A stretch of 64,000 bases of DNA from 13-2-20CM-66-19 sp963760225 (GTDB lineage: Bacteria > Pseudomonadota > Gammaproteobacteria > Steroidobacterales > Steroidobacteraceae). Under the pieces are notes generated by a model. That model saw nothing but the letters and a program-made list of their open reading frames with translations, ran no database searches and was not told the origin of the DNA. The position numbers and the translations under genes were made by a program. Below, piece after piece: positions 35,073 through 43,084 of the stretch. The stretch is from contig CAVXCD010000002.1 in assembly GCA_963760225.1 (NCBI GenBank), forward strand, positions 806,001 through 870,000, written 5' to 3'. The first letter of the stretch is position 1. Every line of letters begins with the position of its first letter.

Positions 35073-35779
35073 AGGAGCCCTTCGTCCGCCGTCGGCACCG
35101 TCGCCGTCTCCTTGAGACTCGCCAATTCGCCGACGGCCGTCGTGCCGACCTGCTTCTGCACGGCGCGCACCAGCACGCCCATGATGAACACGATCACCAA
35201 GCCGTCCGTGGCGATAGCAAGCTCGACCAGCATCCCGAGGTCACGTGCGATGGAGATGCCGGCGAGGAACGCACCGTTCTCCATCACCAATAGACCGATC
35301 AGCAGCGACAGCGCTTCGCGCCGCACGGTGAGAGTGAATGCGCCCAGGAGCAGCACGGCGATGCCGATCGGCACATTCGGGCCACGGAATTCCGGCCCGA
35401 CGGCATTGGCCAGAGGAGTAGCCACGAAATACGCGCCGATCGCGAGCGCCAAGGCGATGAGCAGGGCAGCCGGAATATTCAAGACCTGGTCGATTTCACG
35501 CCGAGTGTAAATCTCCGCCGGGGAGGTTTTGCGCAGCAGCCAGGGGACGATGATCGGCTTGCTGATCAGGTTGACGACTGCCACGCCGTAGAGATGTCCG
35601 GAGTCGTACCGCAGTCCCAGCAGCGCCGCAGACGCAGCCAGCAGCAGCGACTGTGCGATGAACAGATTCAGGCAGCCTCTGGCCTGTCGCATCGCAACGA
35701 TGCCGAACGCCGTCAGCAGGAACAGGCCTGCCGCCAACGCGTTCAGGTTCTCCAGCAGCTCCTTTGTTGCAGCGCTCAT
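35069..35779 (-). CDS. HyfE-like membrane subunit
   Basis: A 236-residue protein with six or seven hydrophobic helices, a NuoK-related subunit specific to hydrogenase-4-type complexes. Recognisable segments are LNLFIAQSLLLAASAALLGL, VVNLISKPIIVPWLL and LSLLIGLLVMENGAFLAGI with a membrane Glu. The hydrophilic tail may face the cytoplasm. Seven bases separate it from hyfC upstream; a four-base overlap links it to hyfF. Confidence 0.88.
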   Translation of the reverse strand: MSAATKELLENLNALAAGLFLLTAFGIVAMRQARGCLNLFIAQSLLLAASAALLGLRYDSGHLYGVAVVNLISKPIIVPWLLRKTSPAEIYTRREIDQVLNIPAALLIALALAIGAYFVATPLANAVGPEFRGPNVPIGIAVLLLGAFTLTVRREALSLLIGLLVMENGAFLAGISIARDLGMLVELAIATDGLVIVFIMGVLVRAVQKQVGTTAVGELASLKETATVPTADEGLL

Positions 35780-35786
35780 GGCTCGC

Positions 35787-36737
35787 TCATGGCCGAAAAA
35801 CCTGCGACACCATAGCCGCTACGGAAGTGATGAACGCGGCACCCAGGAATTCGGCGATGCGAAACAGCCGCAGCTTGGACAGTGACGACTCAATGACCAC
35901 CAACACGAGGAGGAAACAGAAGACCTTGAGCAGCACTGCCGGGACTGCCAGCAGCACGGCTCCGAAATCCTGCTGACTCGCCAATCCCCACGGCATCACC
36001 AGCACGTTGAGAAAAACGCAGAGCAGCACGAAGAGTTTCATTTGGCCGCCCCATTTCACCAGGGCGAAGCCGCGCCCGGAGTATTCGAGCGACTTGGACT
36101 CGTCGATCATCGCCAGCTCGAAATGACCACTCGGGTTATCGACGGGGATGCGTCCGCCCTCGGCGAGAATCAACATGAGGAACGCCAACACGAGCAGTAC
36201 GTGTGAGGGCGCAAAGAAATTCGCGAATGGAGTCACCCATTTCTGCTGAACGATGTATGGAATCGTAGAGCCGGCTACGAATGAAACGGTGAAGAACACG
36301 ATCATGAATACCGGCTCGGCGAGAAAGCCGACCATTCGAGTGCGGCTGGCTCCAATAGGTCCGTAGGGGTTGGCGGTATCCACTGCCGCCAGCGTGGCGA
36401 AGAAGCCGCCGAGAGCCAGCACGAACCCAGCGCCGAGCATGTCACCCATGAAGGCGAAGGAGAGCGGGTAGCTCGTCAGTACTGGAATCAGCAACGCGAC
36501 AAAAATCGGCGTAACGAAAACGATGTAAGGCGTAAAGCGAAAGATCCAGGAGCTGTCTTCGGAGACGATCTCGTCTTTGTGGAACAGCTTCCACAGGTCC
36601 CGGTAGGGCTGAAAGATGCTCGGCCCACGCTTGGACTGAATCATTTCCTTGAGCCGCGCCAGCACCCCGGCCGCCAGCGGCGCGGCGATCATTACGACCG
36701 CGACCTGCAAGAGGTTGAAGAGGATGCGCGCGATCAC
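35787..36737 (-). CDS. HyfC/NuoH-like membrane subunit
   Basis: The membrane subunit that anchors the hydrophilic arm in complex I-like enzymes. GTG at 36737 is preferred: it gives 316 residues, matching HyfC length, and overlaps the stop of a short upstream frame (GTGA). Longer options are GTG 36761 and TTG 36788. Motifs KRGPSIFQPYRDLWKLFHK (quinone-chamber loop), DTANPYGPIGASRTRM and EGGRIPVDNPSGHFELAMI are conserved. First gene of the operon. Confidence 0.88.
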   Translation of the reverse strand: MIARILFNLLQVAVVMIAAPLAAGVLARLKEMIQSKRGPSIFQPYRDLWKLFHKDEIVSEDSSWIFRFTPYIVFVTPIFVALLIPVLTSYPLSFAFMGDMLGAGFVLALGGFFATLAAVDTANPYGPIGASRTRMVGFLAEPVFMIVFFTVSFVAGSTIPYIVQQKWVTPFANFFAPSHVLLVLAFLMLILAEGGRIPVDNPSGHFELAMIDESKSLEYSGRGFALVKWGGQMKLFVLLCVFLNVLVMPWGLASQQDFGAVLLAVPAVLLKVFCFLLVLVVIESSLSKLRLFRIAEFLGAAFITSVAAMVSQVFRP

Positions 36738-36826
36738 GGTTGGGCTCGTGGCCAGGGCCACAGAGCACCGGCGCTTGTCGCCGGACAAAGGCGCGGGAAG
36801 GACGGGTACGGCGGCCCAACGGTCAT
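36734..36826 (-). CDS. Possible 30-codon leader frame before hyfC
   Basis: An ATG with AAGGA five bases upstream opens a Pro-rich 30-residue frame whose TGA overlaps the proposed GTG start of hyfC. It resembles no family and could be chance, but the overlap would couple its translation to hyfC. Confidence 0.2.
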   Translation of the reverse strand: MTVGPPYPSFPRLCPATSAGALWPWPRAQP

Positions 36827-36923
36827 GCCTATCCTTCGTCTCCGAAGAGAGATCAGGTAGGCATCATCAGCCGGTCAGGCGGTTTTTCATGTGGGAGGAA
36901 TGCCATCTCCCCACCCTCACAAC

Positions 36924-36952
36924 AGCGTACAGAGAACAACGCATCAGATCAA
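36924..36952 (-). promoter_or_regulatory. Candidate promoter of the hydrogenase-like operon
   Basis: On the leftward strand TTGATC and TACGCT are spaced by 17 bases, in the 292-bp gap between lpdA and hyfC. The -10 box is weak. I see no binding-site palindrome or terminator in the rest of the gap. Confidence 0.25.
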
Positions 36953-37029
36953 GATCCGGGCAACGCGATCGACAGCTTCAGGCAGGCCATGGCGCAGATA
37001 ACGCGCATCTATCCTCAAGGGGGCGAGCA

Positions 37030-38871
37030 CTACCTCTTCGGTAGATACAAATCCGTCAGCGTCCCTTCGAACGCCTCCGCGGCGCCGGCCACGGTCTCGG
37101 AGAGCGTCGGGTGCGGATGTATGGTGAGGCCGATGTCGGCGCCGTCGCAGCCGTTCTCGATCGCCAGCGCCACCTCGCTGATCAACTCGCCGGCGTTGCT
37201 GCCGACGATGCCGCCTCCGAGCAGGCGGTGGGTGTCAGGGTCGAACAGCAGCTTGGTGAAGCCCTCGTCACGGCCGAGCGACAGCGAGCGGCCGTTCGCC
37301 ATCCAGGGGAACGCGCCCTTCTTGAACGCGGTGCCGCGCTCGCGCGCCTCGGTCTCGGTGAGCCCGACCCATGCGATCTCCGGGTCGGTGTAGGCGACCG
37401 AGGGAATCACCCGCCAGTCGGCGGCGCGCTTGTGGCCGGCGGCCACCTCGGCGGCGACCTTGCCTTCGTGCATCGCCTTGTGCGCCAGCATCGGTGGCGC
37501 GGCGATGTCGCCGATCGCAAAAATGTGCGCCACGTTGGTACGCATCTGACGGTCGACGGGAATGAAGCCGCGCTCGGAGACGTTGACGCCCGCCAGCTCC
37601 GCGCCGATGGCCTTACCGTTTGGCACGCGCCCGACCGCCACCAGTACGCGTGCGAACAGCTGCGGCGGCGGCGCTTTATCGCCGGCGAAGCTCACGCGCA
37701 ACCCGGCCGCCTGCGCCTCGATGCCGGCGACGCGCATGCCGAGCAGGATCTGCTGGTAGCGCGCGCGGATCCGCTTCTCCAGCGGGCGCACCAGGTCCGG
37801 GTCGCAGCCGGGCATCAGTTGCGGCGTGAGCTCCACGACGCTCACGCGGCTGCCGAGCGCATCGAACACGCAGGCCATTTCCAGCCCGATGATGCCGCCG
37901 CCCACCACCAGCAGGCCGCCGTCGGTCTCCGGCAGCTCGAGCGCGTCGCTCGAGTCGAGAATGCGCGGATCCTGCGGCAGTCCCGGCAGGCGCACCGGCT
38001 CGGAGCCTGCGGCGATGATGCACTGCTCGAAGCGTATGCGCTCCGGGCCGCTCGCCCCCGTGACTTCGAGCTCGTTGGCGCTCACGAACCGCCCGACGCC
38101 GCGTAGCACCTCGACCTTGCGCTGCTTCGCGAGCACCCTCAAGCCCCCGGTCAGCTTCGCCACCACCGAGGCCTTCCAGCCGCGCAGCCGGCCGCGATCG
38201 ATCTGCGGCGGGCCGAAGGCAATGCCGCGCTCGGACATCTCGGCGGCATCCTCGATGACCTTGGCCGCATGCAGCAGCGCCTTGGAGGGAATGCAGCCGA
38301 CGTTGAGACACACCCCGCCCAATTCCTGCCAGCGCTCGACGAGCGTGACTTTCAGCCCGAGGTCCGCGGCGCGGAAGGCGGCCGTGTAGCCCCCGGGACC
38401 TGCGCCCAGCACCAGCAGCTGCGCGCTGCGACCGGCTTGCGGCGCAGGCATGCGCATCGTATCGCCCGAGGGCATGAGCACCGTATCACCGGCGCCCGCG
38501 ACCGCCGCGGCCGCCGGCGGAGGAGCAGCGGGAGCAGCGGTACGCTGCGCTGCGGGTTGCGCTGCGGGTTGCGCCGCCGGTGCGGGCTGCGGCGGCGCGC
38601 CGGCGGCCGGGGTTGTAGCGGCGGCCGTGGTGGCCGCGCCCGGCTCGAGGCGCGCGATCAGCGAGCCCTTGGAGACCTTGTCGCCGCGCTTGAGCAGCAC
38701 CTCGACGATCCTGCCGGCAGCGCTCGCCGGCACGTCCATCGACGCCTTGTCGGTCTCGAGCGTGACGAGCGGCGCGTCGACTTCGACGACGTCGCCGCTC
38801 TTCACCAGCACGTCGACCACCTCGACGTCGGTGAAGTTGCCGATGTCGGGGACCGTGAGATCGACGCTCAA
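37030..38871 (-). CDS. lpdA: Dihydrolipoyl dehydrogenase (E3) with N-terminal lipoyl domain
   Basis: The flavoenzyme that reoxidises dihydrolipoamide. The TTG start overlaps the aceF stop (TTGA) and follows GAGG; 613 residues. Residues about 1-80 form a lipoyl domain (LVTLETDKASMDVPASAAG with the lipoyl Lys), then an Ala/Pro linker, then the E3 body: FAD loop GAGPGGYTAAFRAADLG, redox disulfide GGVCLNVGCIPSK, and the active-site HPHPTLSE. The lipoyl-E3 fusion is typical of PDH operons of this order in proteobacteria. Last gene of aceE-aceF-lpdA. Confidence 0.95.
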   Translation of the reverse strand: MSVDLTVPDIGNFTDVEVVDVLVKSGDVVEVDAPLVTLETDKASMDVPASAAGRIVEVLLKRGDKVSKGSLIARLEPGAATTAAATTPAAGAPPQPAPAAQPAAQPAAQRTAAPAAPPPAAAAVAGAGDTVLMPSGDTMRMPAPQAGRSAQLLVLGAGPGGYTAAFRAADLGLKVTLVERWQELGGVCLNVGCIPSKALLHAAKVIEDAAEMSERGIAFGPPQIDRGRLRGWKASVVAKLTGGLRVLAKQRKVEVLRGVGRFVSANELEVTGASGPERIRFEQCIIAAGSEPVRLPGLPQDPRILDSSDALELPETDGGLLVVGGGIIGLEMACVFDALGSRVSVVELTPQLMPGCDPDLVRPLEKRIRARYQQILLGMRVAGIEAQAAGLRVSFAGDKAPPPQLFARVLVAVGRVPNGKAIGAELAGVNVSERGFIPVDRQMRTNVAHIFAIGDIAAPPMLAHKAMHEGKVAAEVAAGHKRAADWRVIPSVAYTDPEIAWVGLTETEARERGTAFKKGAFPWMANGRSLSLGRDEGFTKLLFDPDTHRLLGGGIVGSNAGELISEVALAIENGCDGADIGLTIHPHPTLSETVAGAAEAFEGTLTDLYLPKR

Positions 38872-40271
38872 GGCACCGCCTCGATCAGCGCGCGCGGCTC
38901 GGCGAGCGCCTGCGCGAGCCAGGTGGTGAAGCGCGCCGCCATCGCTCCGTCGATCACGCGGTGATCGTAGGACAGCGACAGCGGCAGCAGCAGGCGCGGC
39001 ACGAACGCGCCGTCGCGCCACACCGGGCGCATGGCGGCACGCGACACCCCGAGGATCGCGACCTCGGGCGCGTTGATGATCGGTGTGAACGCGGTACCGC
39101 CGATACCGCCGAGGCTGGAGATGGTGAAGCAGCCGCCCTGCATGTCTGCCGGCGGCAGCTTGCCCGCGCGCGCCTTCTCCGACAGAGTTCCCAGGCTGCG
39201 CGCGAGCTGGTACACGTCCTTGCGGTCGGCGTCGCGCACCACCGGCACCACCAGTCCGTTAGGCGTGTCGGCGGCGAAGCCGATGTTGAAGTACTTGCGC
39301 ACGATGAGGTTCGCACCGTCCGCGTCGAGCGAGGAGTTGAAGCGCGGGAACTCCTGCAGCGCCTTCACGCAGGCGCGCATGATGAAGGCCAGCGGCGTCA
39401 GCTTGACGCCGACCCCCTGGGCCCGGTCCTTGAGGCTCACGCGCAGTTCCTCGAGCTCGGTGATGTCCGCCTCGTCGAACTGCGTGACGTGCGGGATGTT
39501 GACCCAGCTCGCGTGCAGGCGCGGACCAGAGATGCGCTGGATGCGCGACAGCGGCTCGAGCGCCGTCGGGCCGAACTGCGTGAAATCGACGGCCGGCAGC
39601 GCCGGCAGGGCGGGCTTGGCCGCCGCCGGGGGCGGTGCGGCGAGCGCGCTCTTGACGAAGGCCTTGACGTCATCGTGCGTGATGCGTCCTTTGAAGCCGT
39701 GCCCGGTCACCTGCGCGAGGTTGACACCGAGCTCGCGCGCGAACTGGCGCACCGAGGGGCTGGCGTGCGCGCGCGAGAATCCGGGCTCGTCGATCACCGG
39801 CAGATCTTCCCGGTAGGAAGTCGGCATGCCGAGCTGCGATCGCGGCGTGAGTACACCCCCGGGCGGGGCTGCCGCCGGCGCAGCAACTGGCGCACCAACC
39901 GGCGCAGCGGTTGGTAGCGCGGCAGCCGGCGGCGGCACGGCGGGGGCAGGTGTTGCCGCAGGGGACGCCGGCGCGGAGGATGCCGGCGCGGCGGGCGCCG
40001 CTGAGGCGCCAGCCCCGTCGCCGCTCGCCCTCACCGTGGCGATGAGGTCGCCGCTGTTGACCTTGCCGCCCTTGGCGGTGTGCAGCTTCTCGAGCACGCC
40101 CTCCACGGTGGACGGAACGTCCATGGTCGCCTTCTCGGATTCGAGCGTGACCAGCGGCGTGTCGACCGCAATCCTGTCCCCGGGCTTCACCAGCACGTCG
40201 ATGACCGCGACGTCCTTGAAGTTGCCCATGTCGGGCACACGCACTTCCGTGAGGCCGACGGCCGCATTCAT
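38868..40271 (-). CDS. aceF: Pyruvate dehydrogenase E2, dihydrolipoyl acetyltransferase
   Basis: The core of the pyruvate dehydrogenase complex, 467 residues. A single lipoyl domain (ESEKATMDVPSTVEG) is followed by a long Ala/Pro linker (about 90-150), the peripheral-subunit-binding domain (SPSVRQFARELGVNLAQVTG) and the acetyltransferase domain with SYDHRVIDGAMAARF containing the catalytic His/Asp. Sixteen bases separate it from aceE upstream. E. coli E2 has three lipoyl domains; one here plus one on E3 is a common alternative. Confidence 0.95.
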   Translation of the reverse strand: MNAAVGLTEVRVPDMGNFKDVAVIDVLVKPGDRIAVDTPLVTLESEKATMDVPSTVEGVLEKLHTAKGGKVNSGDLIATVRASGDGAGASAAPAAPASSAPASPAATPAPAVPPPAAALPTAAPVGAPVAAPAAAPPGGVLTPRSQLGMPTSYREDLPVIDEPGFSRAHASPSVRQFARELGVNLAQVTGHGFKGRITHDDVKAFVKSALAAPPPAAAKPALPALPAVDFTQFGPTALEPLSRIQRISGPRLHASWVNIPHVTQFDEADITELEELRVSLKDRAQGVGVKLTPLAFIMRACVKALQEFPRFNSSLDADGANLIVRKYFNIGFAADTPNGLVVPVVRDADRKDVYQLARSLGTLSEKARAGKLPPADMQGGCFTISSLGGIGGTAFTPIINAPEVAILGVSRAAMRPVWRDGAFVPRLLLPLSLSYDHRVIDGAMAARFTTWLAQALAEPRALIEAVP

Positions 40272-40287
40272 GTCGGGTCGCTCCGCT

Positions 40288-42957
40288 TCAGCTCTTCCAG
40301 GGTACGGGCTTCTCGGGATCGACGCCGAGTGCCTTGATGGCCTTGGCGACGGTCGCCTGATCCACGCGGCCGTCGTCGGCCAGCGCCTTGAGCGCGGCCA
40401 CGGCGATGTAGTTGCGGTCCATCTCGAAGTGCCGGCGCAGCTGCGCGCGCGAATCGGAGCGCCCGTAGCCGTCGGTGCCGAGCGTCACGTAGCGGCCGCT
40501 CACCCACTGGCGGATCTGGTCCGGGACGCTGCGCATGTAGTCGGTCGCCGCCACCACCGGTCCCTCGCTGCCTTTCAACATCTGCCGCACGTAGGGAACG
40601 CGCGCCGGCTCCTGCGGGTGCAGCATGTTCCAGCGCTCGCACTCGAGCGCCTCGCGGCGCAGCTCGCTGAAACTGGTGATCGACAGCACGTCCGCCGGGA
40701 TGCCGTAGTCGTCCTCGAGAATCTTCGCCGCCGCCTGGCACTCGCGCAGGATGGTGCCCGAACCGAGCAGGGTCGCCCGCACCTTGCCGCGGCCACCGAT
40801 CTGCAGCAGGTAGCCGCCGCTCAGGATTCCGGCCTCGACCCCGGGCGGAATCGCCGGCTGCAGGTAGTTCTCGTTCATCAGCGTGATGTAATAGAAAATG
40901 CTCTCCTGCTCCACGTACATGCGGCGCATGCCGTCGTGGATGATGACGGCCAGCTCGTAGGCGAACGTCGGGTCATAGGACACGCAGTTGGGAACGGTGC
41001 TCGCGACCAGCTGGCTGTGGCCGTCCTGGTGCTGCAGCCCCTCGCCGGCGAGCGTGGTGCGACCAGCGGTGGCGCCCAGCAGGAAGCCGCGCGCCTGGAT
41101 ATCCCCGGAGGCCCAGATGAAATCCCCGACGCGCTGGAAGCCGAACATCGAATAGAAAATGTAGAACGGCACCATGTTGATGCCGTGATTGCTGTAAGCG
41201 GTGCCGGCGGCCATCCACGAGCACAGCGAGCCGGCCTCGTTGATGCCCTCCTCGATCATCTGCCCCTTCTTGTCCTCGCGGTAGGACATGAGAGTCTCGG
41301 CGTCCTGCGGCGTATACAGCTGGCCGACGGAGGAATAGATGCCGATCTGGCGGAACAGTCCCTCCATGCCGAACGTGCGCGCCTCGTCCGGCACGATCGG
41401 CACGATGTTGCGGCCGATGTTCTTGTCCTTGAGCAGCACGGTGAGCACGCGCACGAACGCCATGGTGGTGGAGATCTCGCGCTCCCCGGTGCCCTCGAGC
41501 AGCGCCGCGAACGCCTCCAGCGGCGGCACCACCAGCGGCGGCGCGGTGCGCCGGCGCTGCGGCAGGAAGCCGCCGAGAGCTGCGCGTTTCTCGCCGATAT
41601 AGCGCGCCTCGTCGGAATTCTCGTCGGGCTTGCGGAACGGCAGGCCGGACAGATCCTCGTCCGAGACCGGGATGTGGAAGCGATCGCGGAACACGCGCAG
41701 ATCCTCCTCGGAGAGTTTCTTCTGCTGATGCGCCACCATCTGTCCCTCGCCGCCCTTGCCGAGGCCGAAGCCCTTCACGGTCTTGGCGAGGATCACGGTC
41801 GGCTGTCCCTGGTGCGCCATGGCAGCCGCGTAGGCGGCATACACCTTGCGCGGATCGTGGCCGCCGCGGTTCAGGTGCCAGATCTCCTCGTCGGACATGT
41901 TGGCGACCATCGCCTTGAGCTCGGGGAACTTGCCGAAGAAGTGCTCGCGTGTGTACGCCCCGCCCTTCGCCTTGAAGTTCTGGTACTCGCCGTCGACGCA
42001 CTCCTCCATCACGCGGCGCAGCAGCCCCTGATGGTCGCGCGCCAGCAGCGGATCCCAGCGCGAGCCCCACAGCACCTTGATGACGTTCCAGCCGGCGCCG
42101 AGGAACGCCGCCTCGAGCTCCTGGATGATCTTGCCGTTGCCGCGTACCGGGCCATCGAGGCGCTGCAGGTTGCAGTTGATGACGAAGATGAGATTGTCGA
42201 GTCCTTCGCGCACCGGCATGGTGAGCGCGCCCATCGACTCCGGCTCGTCCATCTCCCCGTCGCCGAGAAACGCCCACACCTTGCGATCGGAAGGCTTCAC
42301 CAGCCCGCGGTGCTCGAGGTAGCGGATGAAGCGCGCCTGAAAGATCGCCATCATGGCGCCCAGGCCCATGGAGACGGTGGGGAACTGCCAGAAGTCGGGC
42401 ATCAGCCACGGATGCGGGTAGGAGGACAGGCCGACACCCGGGCGGCGCGCTTCCTGGCGGAAGTAGCGCAGCTGCTCCTCGATCAGGCGTCCTTCGAGAT
42501 AGGCGCGCGCGTAGATGCCGGGCGAGGAGTGGCCCTGGATGAACACCATGTCGCCCGGATGCTGCTCGGAAGGCGCGCGCCACACGTGATTGAAGCCCAC
42601 CTCGTAGAGCGTCGCCGAGGAGGCGTAGCTGGCGAGGTGTCCGCCGTACTCGGAGGAGGCCCGATTGGCGGCCAGCACCATCGCCAGCGCGTTCCATCTG
42701 ATGTAGGCCTCGATACGGCGCTCGAGCGCGCGGTTGCCGGGATATTCCGGCTCACGACCCGCGGCGATGGTGTTGACGTAGGCGGTGTTGGCCTTGAACG
42801 GCAGGTACGCGCCGCTGCGGCGCGTGTAATCGATCAGCCGCTCGAGCAGGAAGTGCGCGCGCTCGGGCCCGTGGGCCTTGAGCACCGAGTCGATCGACTC
42901 GAGCCACTCCCGCGTTTCCACGGGATCGAGATCTTCAAGCTTCGGCGGTTCGGTCAT
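40288..42957 (-). CDS. aceE: Pyruvate dehydrogenase E1 component, homodimeric
   Basis: The thiamine-diphosphate-dependent decarboxylase of pyruvate, 889 residues from the ATG of MTEPPKLEDLDPVETREW (E. coli: 887). FIQGHSSPGIYARA and the ThDP/Mg motif GDGEMDEPESMGA are present, along with KTVKGFGLGKGGEGQM and the activity loop region. First gene of the PDH operon, with 127 bp to the divergent M17 aminopeptidase gene. Confidence 0.97.
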   Translation of the reverse strand: MTEPPKLEDLDPVETREWLESIDSVLKAHGPERAHFLLERLIDYTRRSGAYLPFKANTAYVNTIAAGREPEYPGNRALERRIEAYIRWNALAMVLAANRASSEYGGHLASYASSATLYEVGFNHVWRAPSEQHPGDMVFIQGHSSPGIYARAYLEGRLIEEQLRYFRQEARRPGVGLSSYPHPWLMPDFWQFPTVSMGLGAMMAIFQARFIRYLEHRGLVKPSDRKVWAFLGDGEMDEPESMGALTMPVREGLDNLIFVINCNLQRLDGPVRGNGKIIQELEAAFLGAGWNVIKVLWGSRWDPLLARDHQGLLRRVMEECVDGEYQNFKAKGGAYTREHFFGKFPELKAMVANMSDEEIWHLNRGGHDPRKVYAAYAAAMAHQGQPTVILAKTVKGFGLGKGGEGQMVAHQQKKLSEEDLRVFRDRFHIPVSDEDLSGLPFRKPDENSDEARYIGEKRAALGGFLPQRRRTAPPLVVPPLEAFAALLEGTGEREISTTMAFVRVLTVLLKDKNIGRNIVPIVPDEARTFGMEGLFRQIGIYSSVGQLYTPQDAETLMSYREDKKGQMIEEGINEAGSLCSWMAAGTAYSNHGINMVPFYIFYSMFGFQRVGDFIWASGDIQARGFLLGATAGRTTLAGEGLQHQDGHSQLVASTVPNCVSYDPTFAYELAVIIHDGMRRMYVEQESIFYYITLMNENYLQPAIPPGVEAGILSGGYLLQIGGRGKVRATLLGSGTILRECQAAAKILEDDYGIPADVLSITSFSELRREALECERWNMLHPQEPARVPYVRQMLKGSEGPVVAATDYMRSVPDQIRQWVSGRYVTLGTDGYGRSDSRAQLRRHFEMDRNYIAVAALKALADDGRVDQATVAKAIKALGVDPEKPVPWKS

Positions 42958-43084
42958 GCGCTGTGCTCGCGATGCGCGCGATGCGGACACTGTGGCGGCG
43001 CGGTCGCGGACTCACGGTCGCGCGCGTGTTGGGCCGTGTCGCGTTAGAATGAGTAATGATGGCTAGCGGCGGCAGGTAAAGCAA

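Noticed and set aside
26878..36737. True respiratory complex I (nuo) operon
   Set aside because: Subunits have hydrogenase-4 type features (HyfE, HyfB C-terminal arm, NuoC-NuoD fusion), and nuoEFGIJK are absent.
26878..36737. Active formate hydrogenlyase or hydrogenase 4
   Set aside because: The large subunit lacks all NiFe-ligand cysteines and there are no maturation genes or formate dehydrogenase in view.
39826..43047. Very long open frame (1073 codons) on the + strand opposite aceF and aceE
   Set aside because: It is the complement of two clear PDH genes. It is Arg/His/Leu-rich with no recognisable domain, a common artefact in GC-rich DNA.
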